Shown one piece after another: positions 6,803-13,757 of a stretch of 17,799 nt of DNA. The stretch spans positions 1-17,799 of the forward strand of contig JBGTDX010000063.1 in the NCBI GenBank assembly GCA_041748075.1, written 5' to 3'. Every line of letters begins with the position of its first letter. Position 1 is the stretch's first letter. The DNA is from JBGSYJ01 sp041748075 (GTDB lineage: Bacteria > Acidobacteriota > Thermoanaerobaculia > Gp7-AA8). The notes beneath the pieces are model-generated. The model ran no database searches. It had not been told where the DNA came from and saw nothing but the letters and a program-made list of their open reading frames with translations. The translations under genes and the position numbers were made by a program.

Positions 6803-8758
6803 ATGATCGAAATTTTCGCTAATCCCGGCCTGACGATCGGACTCGCCCTGGTGATGGGGATACTCGCGCAATCCATCGCCCAGCACCTCCGCATCCCCAG
6901 CATCGTCGTCTTGCTCGCGACCGGCGCGATTCTCGGCCCCGATGGGCTGGGAATCATCCAGCCGGAGTCTCTGGGGGATTCCCTTCAAAGTCTCGTCGGC
7001 TTCGCCGTCTCGGTGATCCTGTTCGAAGGGGCGATGAACCTCGACATGAAGAAGCTTCGCCACCAGGCGCGAAGCATTCAGCAGTTGTCCACAATCGGGG
7101 TTCTGATTACTGCGGCAGGAGCCACTCTGGCCACCTGGCTCATTCTCGGATGGAGTCTTCCACTGTCGATTCTTTGCGGAGCCCTCCTCACGGTTACCGG
7201 GCCGACCGTGATTACACCGCTGGTTCGGCGCATGCGTCTGCAGTCGAGGATCGCGACGGTTCTTCAGGCCGAGGGAATTTTCGTCGACGCTGTAGGAACG
7301 GTGCTCTCGGTCGTGGCGCTGGAGATCGTGATCGGCGGAGAGCACGCCTCGATCACCATGGGTCCATGGTACGCAGTCGCACGCCTCGGTGCCGGAACCC
7401 TGATCGGGAGCGTTGGGGGGCTGATCATTGCCGGACTTCTTCGCTCGAGCCGGATCATTCCCGAGGGAATGCATCGGGTCTTTGCGCTAGCGATGGTCAT
7501 CGCGATTTTTCAGGTCAGCAATGCCGTCATATCCGAGAGTGGAATCATGGCGGTCGTGGCCGCCGGGCTGGTCGTCGGCAACATTCGATCGCACGCACTC
7601 ATCGAGCTTCGTGAGTTCAAAGAACAGCTGACGATGATGCTGATCGGGCTGCTCTTCGTGCTCCTCGCAGCCCATGTCCGTCTGGAGGATCTTCACGACC
7701 TCGGCTGGCCTGCATTCTGGTTCGTGATCGTGCTGATGTTTCTGATCCGGCCGTTGAACGTGTTTGTCGGCACGATCGGAACCGATCTCAATATCAGGGA
7801 GAAGTCATTTCTCGCCTTTCTGGCGCCGCGCGGGATCGTCGCTGCGGCGCTCGCGTCGCTGTTCGCAGAGACGCTGGGGTCCGGTGACATCGAAGGCGGG
7901 CGGGAGCTTCGCGCGCTCGTCTTTCTCGTCATCGCTGTGACTGTCGTCGTCGCAGGGCTGTTCGGCGGCACGGTCGCGCAGTTGCTCGGCTTGCGACGAG
8001 GCTCCGTGAGCGGCTATGTGATTCTGGGAGCGAATCCGCTGGGGCGCACGCTGGCTGCGATTCTGAAGCGGGGAGGGGAAGAGGTCCTTCTGATCGACTC
8101 GAACCCACACAGCTGTCGGGCTGCGGAATCCGAGGGACTTCGGGTTCTGTATGGAAGCGGCCTGTCGGAGAGTGTGCAGCAGCGCGCAGAGCTCGACGCA
8201 CGCGCAGGAGCGGTCGGTCTCACCTCGAATGACGAGGTGAACCTGCTCTTTGTCCGCCGTGCCCTCAAGCATTACAAAGTCCCGCGGGTCTGGGTCTCGA
8301 TCCGTCGGGGGCAGCTCAATGTGACCCCGCAAATGGTGAGCGACTTTCAGGGCCATGTGCTCTTCGGGCGTCCCCGCAGCATAGACCGCTGGAATTCGAG
8401 GCTGGAGAAGCAGTCGAACTCTTTCGATACCTGGCGACGAACGGGTGATTCTCTTCCGATCGCCCAGATGTTCGAAGACAAAGACATCAACCTTTATCTC
8501 CCGTTTGCGCTCCAGCGTGGAAAGAGAACGATGCCGGTGGATGAGCAGACTGTCTTCAGGCGAGCGGATCTGCTCCATGTTTCGATCTGGGAGCGGTCCA
8601 GGAGTGACGCGGAGGCACGCCTCGAAAAGACAGGATGGTCTCTGGTCCGTCGCGCGGTTCCTTCGGGTGCCGGTGCGGATGGACTGGCCGAGGATGAAGA
8701 AACTCTTCCTCGAAAGCCAACGCGCAAGCCGGATCCGCGGGTGCCTTCCGATACCTGA
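6803..8758 (+). CDS. CPA1-type (NhaP-like) cation/proton antiporter with RCK_N domain
   Basis: A 651-residue protein with about 12 membrane segments in the first ~400 residues. Landmarks are RIPSIVVLLATGAILGPDGLG, LFEGAMNLD (about 73-80), TVTGPTVITPLVRRM, and the core EGIFVDAVGTVLSVV (about 156-170), where an acidic pair of the NhaP type reads VD rather than ND. A soluble tail begins with an RCK_N fold, GYVILGANPLG (404-414); the nucleotide loop is degenerate (GANPLG). Residues after about 525 form a second, possibly RCK_C-like, part and a charged tail. ATG at 6803 matches the usual N terminus, but no good Shine-Dalgarno is present; the palindrome TTTTGCAAAA (6787-6796) lies just upstream. 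Predicted to exchange Na+ or K+ for H+ at the inner membrane, unrelated by descent to the nearby YbaL-like exchanger. Confidence 0.88.
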   Translation: MIEIFANPGLTIGLALVMGILAQSIAQHLRIPSIVVLLATGAILGPDGLGIIQPESLGDSLQSLVGFAVSVILFEGAMNLDMKKLRHQARSIQQLSTIGVLITAAGATLATWLILGWSLPLSILCGALLTVTGPTVITPLVRRMRLQSRIATVLQAEGIFVDAVGTVLSVVALEIVIGGEHASITMGPWYAVARLGAGTLIGSVGGLIIAGLLRSSRIIPEGMHRVFALAMVIAIFQVSNAVISESGIMAVVAAGLVVGNIRSHALIELREFKEQLTMMLIGLLFVLLAAHVRLEDLHDLGWPAFWFVIVLMFLIRPLNVFVGTIGTDLNIREKSFLAFLAPRGIVAAALASLFAETLGSGDIEGGRELRALVFLVIAVTVVVAGLFGGTVAQLLGLRRGSVSGYVILGANPLGRTLAAILKRGGEEVLLIDSNPHSCRAAESEGLRVLYGSGLSESVQQRAELDARAGAVGLTSNDEVNLLFVRRALKHYKVPRVWVSIRRGQLNVTPQMVSDFQGHVLFGRPRSIDRWNSRLEKQSNSFDTWRRTGDSLPIAQMFEDKDINLYLPFALQRGKRTMPVDEQTVFRRADLLHVSIWERSRSDAEARLEKTGWSLVRRAVPSGAGADGLAEDEETLPRKPTRKPDPRVPSDT

Positions 8759-8790
8759 CGCCGGCGCGGTTGGGCAATGCCACATTCCGC

Positions 8791-8819
8791 CTGACTTTTC
8801 TGCGCGCTCGGAGTATTCT
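8791..8819 (+). promoter_or_regulatory. Candidate promoter of the tandem secreted-protein pair
   Basis: CTGACT (8791-8796) and TATTCT (8814-8819) each match the -35/-10 consensus at four of six positions, with exactly 17 bases between them. Start of transcription near 8826 would give a short leader carrying GGAGGAA (8830-8836). Inferred from position and spacing only. Confidence 0.45.
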
Positions 8820-8843
8820 TTTCGCTTTCGGAGGAACGACAGA

Positions 8844-9743
8844 ATGCAGAAAATCGGCTATCCGTTCGTGTTGTGCCTTGCGCTCTCTGGTCTCGTCTGG
8901 GGTAACACGACACTGGCGCAAAGTGGGGTGAAAGTCGAGCTGGAGGAAGTGGTCGACGACCGTTTCTCCGATGGTCCGCTGCGCGGATCTCTTCAACTCA
9001 GGATGGCCCTTTCCGGCAAGGATCTCGAGCGGGCGGAGTCGGCGCGCGTGATCGTCCGCGAGGCGCGCGATGATCGCGGGACCGATCTGCTGACTGATCG
9101 TGAAATTCCCGACTTCGAGTCGACCGAGTACACCGGCGACAAACTCAATGTTCGGCTGCACAACCCTGCGAGACAGGCGACCTCCTTTCAGCTCAAGGGG
9201 ACCATCGAGCTCTTCGTTCCATCGCGCGATCCGAACTCCAGAGTGCGGGTCGAAAAGGCGCTGGCTCGTCTCGATACTCCTTTCAATGCGAAGGGACTTC
9301 GGGCCGCGAAGATTTCGGTGACGCCGCTTTCTCGGGAAAAGTACAAGGAACGGACGACGGGTGAGGAGCTCGACGAAGCAAAGATCGCCGAGATTCGGGA
9401 GCGGGGCAAGGCGGAAGGAGCCAGTGACGAGGAGATCACCGAGGCGATCGAGTTCATCAAGGCGCTTCAGGAGCTCGGCGGGGGAGAGTTATCCGAGGGA
9501 GCCGTTGTGTTGGCGGCTTCGACGGATACATTCGACCGTATCCAGCGGATCGACATCCTCGGGGCCGATGGAAACCCGATGAGCATCAGCTCGAGAAGCA
9601 CCAGTTCATGGGGCAATGACGCGGTCATGACGCTCGAACCCTCCGAACCACTGCCGAAGAACGTGACTCTCCAGTTCACACTACTGACCGACAAAGCGAA
9701 GCTGTCCGTGCCGTTCGATATGAAGGGTGTTCCGCTTCCCTAA
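8844..9743 (+). CDS. Secreted protein of unknown function, first of a tandem paralog pair
   Basis: A 299-residue protein with a Sec signal peptide (hydrophobic residues 6-24, likely cleavage after TTLAQ). No transmembrane segment after that. The mature part is mostly strand-like with a Glu/Lys-rich helical insert at about 165-212. It aligns with the next gene: ARVIVREARDDRGTDLL (67-83), ELFVPSRDPNS (122-132) and the end LTDKAKLSVPFDMKGVPLP. The ATG at 8844 has GGAGGAA seven bases upstream and starts the signal peptide; in-frame sequence upstream overlaps the antiporter and is not used. Only 28 bases separate it from the second copy, so they are surely one operon. I recognise no named domain; an immunoglobulin-like or other beta-sandwich fold is only a guess. 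Confidence 0.85.
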   Translation: MQKIGYPFVLCLALSGLVWGNTTLAQSGVKVELEEVVDDRFSDGPLRGSLQLRMALSGKDLERAESARVIVREARDDRGTDLLTDREIPDFESTEYTGDKLNVRLHNPARQATSFQLKGTIELFVPSRDPNSRVRVEKALARLDTPFNAKGLRAAKISVTPLSREKYKERTTGEELDEAKIAEIRERGKAEGASDEEITEAIEFIKALQELGGGELSEGAVVLAASTDTFDRIQRIDILGADGNPMSISSRSTSSWGNDAVMTLEPSEPLPKNVTLQFTLLTDKAKLSVPFDMKGVPLP

Positions 9744-9771
9744 CGGGGGTCTGGAGAGAGAAGGAGAGACC

Positions 9772-10653
9772 ATGTTCAAGCTCGCAACGTGCATCAGCGT
9801 TCTGCTCGTGTTGACTCCGGATGTTCTCGCTCAGAGAAAGCCCAAAGCTCCTGAGCCTGTAGAGATGACGGTGCGGCAGGTCAATGATCGCCGCGGCGGG
9901 CAGTTTTTTGAACGCATGTCGCTCGTGGTGGAACTGCCCCGCATCGCGGCGAAGGATGTTGCAGCGGCTCGGGTCCTGTTGAGCTCCGCGAGCGACGACA
10001 CGGGCAAGAGCCTGATCGGGGACGATCGCGACGAGCCCCGCCTGGAATCGCCAGGCGGGATCGGATGGGATGGAGAGGGTGAGGAACCGACAGTCCTATC
10101 TTTCGACCTCGGGACCCCTGCCCGCGCGGCGTCATCAGTGAAAGAGGTCAGGGGTGAAGTCGAGCTCTACATGCCATCGAAAGATCCCAACAGTGTCGCT
10201 CTGATTCCGAAGTTTCTGGCGTCAAGGGGCAAAGCTTTGACCCATAAGTCACTCAAGTCCAACGGCGTCGAGATCTCGCTGGTTTCCGAGCAGCAGTACG
10301 AGGCGGAGAAGAAGCGGCTGGGCGAGGCAAAGCGCAAGGAAATGCTGGCCGACGGCTACCCGGAAGAATCGATCGCGAGCATCCTGGAGAGCTTCTTCGA
10401 ATATTTTCCTGCTCCTGAAGCAAATGATGTAGTCATAAGGATCAGGGATCCGAAGAACGTTCTGCAGGAGATCGCTTACGTCGACTCGTCGGGAGAGACC
10501 AGGAGGTTGTCCATGCGTGAGGACGAGGGATTCACGTTTCTCTCCTCATGGGAGGGTCCGCCCGAGGAGAACTTTGCGCTTCGCGTCAGCATGAAGACCG
10601 CCAAAACAATGATGAAATACCCGTTTGTGCTGACAAACGTTGCTTTGCCGTAG
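9772..10653 (+). CDS. Secreted protein of unknown function, second of a tandem paralog pair
   Basis: A 293-residue protein with a signal peptide (MFKLATCISVLLVLTPDVLAQ, cleavage probably after Ala20). It matches the preceding protein along its whole length: ARVLLSSASDDTGKSLIGD (66-84), ELYMPSKDPNS (131-141), a charged helical insert (about 174-205), IAYVDSSGETRRLSM near 234-248, and a C terminus MKYPFVLTNVALP. It is diverged from its partner, so duplication is old. Both copies keep a trailing PF-x4-6-LP ending and the DPNS motif, presumably structural. ATG at 9772 has AAGGAG five bases upstream. Probably periplasmic or cell-surface; role unknown. It is followed by about 150 bases without a gene before gluQ. 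Confidence 0.85.
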   Translation: MFKLATCISVLLVLTPDVLAQRKPKAPEPVEMTVRQVNDRRGGQFFERMSLVVELPRIAAKDVAAARVLLSSASDDTGKSLIGDDRDEPRLESPGGIGWDGEGEEPTVLSFDLGTPARAASSVKEVRGEVELYMPSKDPNSVALIPKFLASRGKALTHKSLKSNGVEISLVSEQQYEAEKKRLGEAKRKEMLADGYPEESIASILESFFEYFPAPEANDVVIRIRDPKNVLQEIAYVDSSGETRRLSMREDEGFTFLSSWEGPPEENFALRVSMKTAKTMMKYPFVLTNVALP

Positions 10654-10787
10654 CAGCGAAGACCCCGGTGCCTGTCATCTCATCCTCGGTGCCATCGTGA
10701 TGGACTGGCTCGACGCCTCGAGGGTTCCTCGCTGCCGTGTACGATTCTGCGGAGTCTCCGGGCCTTGACTGAACGGTTCCGCACGTC

Positions 10788-10798
10788 TGGTCTAAACT
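10788..10798 (+). promoter_or_regulatory. Extended -10 promoter of gluQ
   Basis: TGG-TCTAAA-CT is an extended -10 element (TGn plus a 4/6 hexamer at 10791-10796). A TTGACT at 10765-10770 is a good -35 hexamer but the spacing of 20 is long. The same string with one change (TGGTTTAAACTC) precedes the SpoIIE phosphatase gene. Predicted start of transcription is about two bases before the GTG start codon. Confidence 0.4.
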
Positions 10799-10804
10799 CA
10801 GGGC

Positions 10805-11755
10805 GTGCCAGTCAATGAACCTGACAACCCCGTCGTAACAAAGGAACTTCACCCGACGGGCCGCTTTGCCCCTTCGCCGACCGGCCCACTCCACCTCGGC
10901 AGTCTCGTTGCCGCCGTAGGGTCCTGGCTGTTCGCGCGATCCGTGGGAGGGATGTGGCTCGTCCGGATAGAGGACCTCGACTCACCCCGGGTTGTTCGGG
11001 GCTCGGCTGATTCCATCCTCCGGAGCCTCGAGCGGTTCGGATTGACCTGGGATGGCGACCTGGTATTTCAATCAGAACGAACCGCTCTGTACGAGGCTGC
11101 GCTACTGCGATTGCGCGATCTCGGGCGAATCTACGACTGCGCCTGTTCGCGCGCAGACCTTCGGCGAGCAGCCTCGGCACCGTCAATGAATCCCGCGGAT
11201 ATGGAGATGGCCGTCTACCCGGGAACCTGCCGGGACGGCATTCCCGCGGGTCTCACTCCGCGGGCGTTGCGATTCCGGGTCTCCGACGAACGAATCTCGT
11301 TCACGGACATGGTTCACGGACTGGTAGAGGAGGACCTGGCCCGGCAATGTGGCGATTTCGTCGTCCGCCGCGCAGATGGACTTTTCGCCTACCAGCTTGC
11401 AGTGGTCGTCGACGACGCGGAGCAGGGCGTGACGCAGGTCGTCAGGGGAGAAGATCTGCTCTCGTCAACGGCGCGTCAGATTGCGCTCCAGCACGCGCGC
11501 GGATATCCAACACCAGCTTATGCTCACCTTCCCCTTCTCCTGGATGGAAAAGGGGGAAAGCTCGGAAAACGTACGGGAGCGCTCGCCGTCGATTCCGGAA
11601 CAACGGACGAAATACGAACCACCCTCGCGGTGGTCTTGAGAATGCTCGGTTGCGGAGATCTCGAAGTCGAATCCCCGGAGGCGATGCTCAGAAAGGCGCT
11701 GGCGAACTTCACTCCCGCGCAGATACCGCGCGGCAACATCGAAGTGCCGGACTAG
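10805..11755 (+). CDS. gluQ: Glutamyl-Q tRNA(Asp) synthetase
   Basis: A truncated class I glutamyl-tRNA synthetase paralog (316 residues) that attaches glutamate to queuosine in tRNA-Asp rather than to a tRNA end. It has GRFAPSPTGPLHLGSL with the HIGH-type motif PLHLG at 28-32, RIEDLDSPR, the zinc site CAC (112, 114), Tyr138 and Cys142, and the KMSKS equivalent KLGKRTG at 252-258. There is no anticodon-binding domain, which separates it from GltX. The GTG at 10805 is the only usable start before the conserved core. The AGGG before it is too close for a normal ribosome site, so this may be a leaderless message from the TGGTCTAAA element. It stands alone, ending 33 bases before the stop of the convergent GAF-PAS gene. 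Confidence 0.93.
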   Translation: MPVNEPDNPVVTKELHPTGRFAPSPTGPLHLGSLVAAVGSWLFARSVGGMWLVRIEDLDSPRVVRGSADSILRSLERFGLTWDGDLVFQSERTALYEAALLRLRDLGRIYDCACSRADLRRAASAPSMNPADMEMAVYPGTCRDGIPAGLTPRALRFRVSDERISFTDMVHGLVEEDLARQCGDFVVRRADGLFAYQLAVVVDDAEQGVTQVVRGEDLLSSTARQIALQHARGYPTPAYAHLPLLLDGKGGKLGKRTGALAVDSGTTDEIRTTLAVVLRMLGCGDLEVESPEAMLRKALANFTPAQIPRGNIEVPD

Positions 11756-11788
11756 TGTCCGTTACAGGCCACTAGAGGTCGCGCACGC

Positions 11789-12646
11789 TCATCGCGGTTC
11801 TTCGACGAGTGTTCCCAGCAGCTGCGTTTCTCCTTCGTCGGTCGGAATGAGGCTTATGTTGATCACGCCGATCATCGGAGTGCCATCTTTCTTTTTGAAG
11901 GGGACGCGGGCGTTCAGTACCGCGTTGTCCGTACGCATCGCTTCGAGAAGCTTTTCCCGGTCGGCGCGGTCCCTGTAGAGTTCCCATGCTTCTCTGTTCA
12001 GAAGATCCTCGCGGGAATCGTAGCCGAGGTACTGAACCAGAGCGTCGTTGCAGTCGAGAATTGTGCCGTTGAGTGTCGATCGGAAGACGCCCGCAACATT
12101 CTTGTCGAACAGCATGCGATAGCGGCGCTCGGCTGCCTCAAGTTCCCGGAGGTCGCGTGCCCTCACGAGCGCCGATGAGGCGATTCCGCCCAGCAGCTGA
12201 AGCATGTAGGAGTCCAGATCGCGGAATGCGTCGGTATCGGGAGAAAGGGAGGCAATGGCCCCGAGAACCTGGTCTCCGTCCAGCAGCGGGGCTGTGATCA
12301 GCGAACGCACGCCCTGCTGGTGGGCGGCTTCGGAATCGACACGACTGTCGGTATCGACATTGTCGCAGCGCATGACCATTCGTTCGCGAATGGCGAGGCC
12401 GGAAAGGCTGGATTCCATGGGAATGTGAAACCCCAGATGTCTTTTTGCAGTTCCGCTGGCGGCCGTGTAAACGAGATCTTCTCCGTGCACCATCTCGACC
12501 ACGGCTCCTGAGCCGTTGGTCAGCTCCAGAGCCTGGGAGACGATGAGCTCGAGGATCCGTTCCGGGTCCGAGACCACGGTCAGGATCTCCATCTGCAGAT
12601 CGACGACAGCAGCCAGGCGCGATACGACATCGACGGATGAGGTCAT
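11789..12646 (-). CDS. GAF-PAS sensor protein without output domain
   Basis: A 285-residue soluble protein. The N-terminal GAF domain (about 18-165) has the pattern ILELIVSQALELTNGSGAVVEM, SSLSGLAIRER, GVRSLITAPLL and QVLGAIASLS. A PAS domain follows after a short helical linker (about 172-283): YRMLFDKNVAGVFRSTLNGTILDCNDALVQYLGY and a PAC-like end, VPFKKKDGTPMIGVINISLIP. No kinase, cyclase, phosphatase or DNA-binding region is present, and the protein ends right after the PAS domain. ATG at 12646 is preferred over a TTG at 12661 because GGAGG lies five bases before the ATG. It probably senses a ligand or redox state and works through a partner, perhaps a kinase or phosphatase elsewhere; the nearby SpoIIE phosphatase is one candidate but no direct link is visible. 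Confidence 0.87.
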   Translation of the reverse strand: MTSSVDVVSRLAAVVDLQMEILTVVSDPERILELIVSQALELTNGSGAVVEMVHGEDLVYTAASGTAKRHLGFHIPMESSLSGLAIRERMVMRCDNVDTDSRVDSEAAHQQGVRSLITAPLLDGDQVLGAIASLSPDTDAFRDLDSYMLQLLGGIASSALVRARDLRELEAAERRYRMLFDKNVAGVFRSTLNGTILDCNDALVQYLGYDSREDLLNREAWELYRDRADREKLLEAMRTDNAVLNARVPFKKKDGTPMIGVINISLIPTDEGETQLLGTLVEEPR

Positions 12647-12694
12647 AGAAACCTCCAGCAAGCCAATCTCAGTCCGATTCGGCCGGGAGTCAAC

Positions 12695-12784
12695 TTACCC
12701 TCCGCGCACGCGAACGATCACCGCAGCGATCTCTTCATGGTCGATTAGCACGAGCAGGCCCATTGCAAGCAGAGACTTTCTCAT
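12695..12784 (-). CDS. Small hydrophobic ORF (29 residues) ahead of the GAF-PAS gene
   Basis: A short frame starting MRKSLLAMGLLVLI with a basic N terminus, a hydrophobic core, then DHEEIAAVIVRVRGG and a TAA stop. AAGGAG (12794-12799) is 9 bases upstream of the ATG at 12784; a second ATG at 12790 lies 3 bases from it and would add two residues. A TATACT -10 box (12827-12832) lies further upstream. It is 48 bases ahead of the GAF-PAS start on the same strand. It could be a small membrane peptide, a leader peptide, or the remnant of a signal peptide. Support is the strong ribosome site and composition only. Confidence 0.45.
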   Translation of the reverse strand: MRKSLLAMGLLVLIDHEEIAAVIVRVRGG

Positions 12785-12826
12785 TCTCATCGACTCCTTG
12801 CGATTTCGAGTTTCGGGGTGAAGGAA

Positions 12827-12832
12827 AGTATA
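12827..12832 (-). promoter_or_regulatory. Candidate -10 box for small ORF and GAF-PAS gene
   Basis: TATACT on the minus strand matches the consensus at five of six positions and sits about 36 bases before the first ATG of the small hydrophobic ORF. The -35 region has no clear hexamer, so this is tentative. Confidence 0.35.
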
Positions 12833-12858
12833 AGGCCCCGGAAGGCGCATCGGCTCGG

Positions 12859-13656
12859 TTACCTGGGCTCCCGGGGAACCACCGCGAGGTGATTGGCGAC
12901 GTCACGCTGTTTTCCATCACTCGGCTGATTCACGATCTGGCCTTCCACCACCATCTCGGTGGATCCGCCACCATCCAGGTTCAGAGCACTGCAGACGTCG
13001 AGCTGCTCCCTCATGAACGCGCCGAGCGCGGCGAGGGTCGGACCGGGTACGCCTTCTCGTCGTCCGTCGGCAACGACCAGGAACAGCACCTTTCCGTCCT
13101 CTGAAAGCCCGACGGCGGTTCTTGGATGGGGCGCGCGGGTGAAAAAATCACTTCCGGGCAGCTGCTCGGCGGTGAACGTGGTGCAGTTCTCGATGAGCGC
13201 CGGCCAGCCGGACACGGCGTACTCGACCCAATCCGGGAGCGGGGCTTCCCGGCTTTCGAGCCTGAAGATCTCGGCACGCTTTCCTCCGATGCCGAAAACG
13301 GGTTGATTGCGTGTTCCGTGGCGCTCCTGCCACGCACCCTCGGAACCCTTCGCATGACCAACCACTCGCATCTCTTCGTCAAAGTAATCGGCGTTGATTG
13401 CAACGATGGCGCGGTGCAATTCGGCGAACTCGCTGACCAGCATGCCCTTCTCCGATTCATTCGTCGCGATGACCTGAAGGTCCTCGCGCGTCAGATCGAT
13501 CCGAGCCACGTATGCATGGAGACCCTCTGCCTTGAACTCCCGGTATCCGACCCCCCGCTCGACCGAGAGCCAGTTGCCGGCGCAGGCAGTCGTAGTGAAC
13601 AACAGCACGGCGGCTGTCAGAAGGTGAAGAGTCGGGTTCTGATGGGGTCGATTCAT
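12859..13656 (-). CDS. NAGPA-type phosphodiester glycosidase family (lipo)protein
   Basis: A 265-residue envelope protein with an N-terminal signal (MNRPHQNPTLHLLTAAVLLFTTTAC), where Cys25 could be a lipidation site with an unusual Thr at -3. The body shows the phosphodiester glycosidase (NAGPA) pattern: VAINADYFD (85-93), HPRTAVGLSEDGKVLFLVVADGR (177-199) and LNLDGGGSTEMVVEGQIVNQPSDG (225-248), ending REVxNHLAV-like. Known relatives cleave GlcNAc-1-phosphodiesters or act on cell-wall polymers; the substrate here is unknown. The ATG at 13656 starts the signal; another in-frame ATG lies at 13671. Neither has a ribosome site, but CATAAT (13663-13668) ends 6 bases before the chosen ATG, suggesting a leaderless mRNA. 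It is divergent from the SpoIIE phosphatase gene, with about 100 bases between the chosen starts. Confidence 0.83.
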   Translation of the reverse strand: MNRPHQNPTLHLLTAAVLLFTTTACAGNWLSVERGVGYREFKAEGLHAYVARIDLTREDLQVIATNESEKGMLVSEFAELHRAIVAINADYFDEEMRVVGHAKGSEGAWQERHGTRNQPVFGIGGKRAEIFRLESREAPLPDWVEYAVSGWPALIENCTTFTAEQLPGSDFFTRAPHPRTAVGLSEDGKVLFLVVADGRREGVPGPTLAALGAFMREQLDVCSALNLDGGGSTEMVVEGQIVNQPSDGKQRDVANHLAVVPREPR

Positions 13657-13732
13657 GCCGGCATTATGCATCAATGTTTTTGACGCCGGAATCGCGGAAC
13701 ATTGTCGGAACCGGCGCCGTAAGAATCGCGGG

Positions 13733-13743
13733 TGGTTTAAACT
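13733..13743 (+). promoter_or_regulatory. Extended -10 promoter of the SpoIIE phosphatase gene
   Basis: TGG-TTTAAA-CT is an extended -10 element. It and the following C match the gluQ element at 11 of 12 positions. No -35 hexamer is evident. Transcription from about 13748 would give a 10-base leader before the GTG at 13758, and it would exclude the upstream ATG at 13674. Confidence 0.4.
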
Positions 13744-13757
13744 CCGAGGCTCAGACC

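Noticed and set aside
7805..8785. Long open frame (326 codons) opposite the CPA1 antiporter
   Set aside because: Antisense shadow of a conserved gene, with low-complexity composition and no recognisable domain.
8445..8843. Upstream in-frame extension of the first secreted paralog
   Set aside because: It overlaps the antiporter gene; the ATG at 8844 has a strong ribosome site and starts a clear signal peptide.
11752..11775. CTAGTG...CACTAG inverted repeat between gluQ and the GAF-PAS gene as a terminator
   Set aside because: Only a 6-base AT-containing stem with a 12-base loop and no T-tract; too weak to call.
13674..13757. 28-residue N-terminal extension of the SpoIIE phosphatase from ATG 13674
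   Set aside because: No ribosome site, sequence not membrane-signal-like, and it precedes an extended -10 element; GTG 13758 fits better. Not fully excluded.
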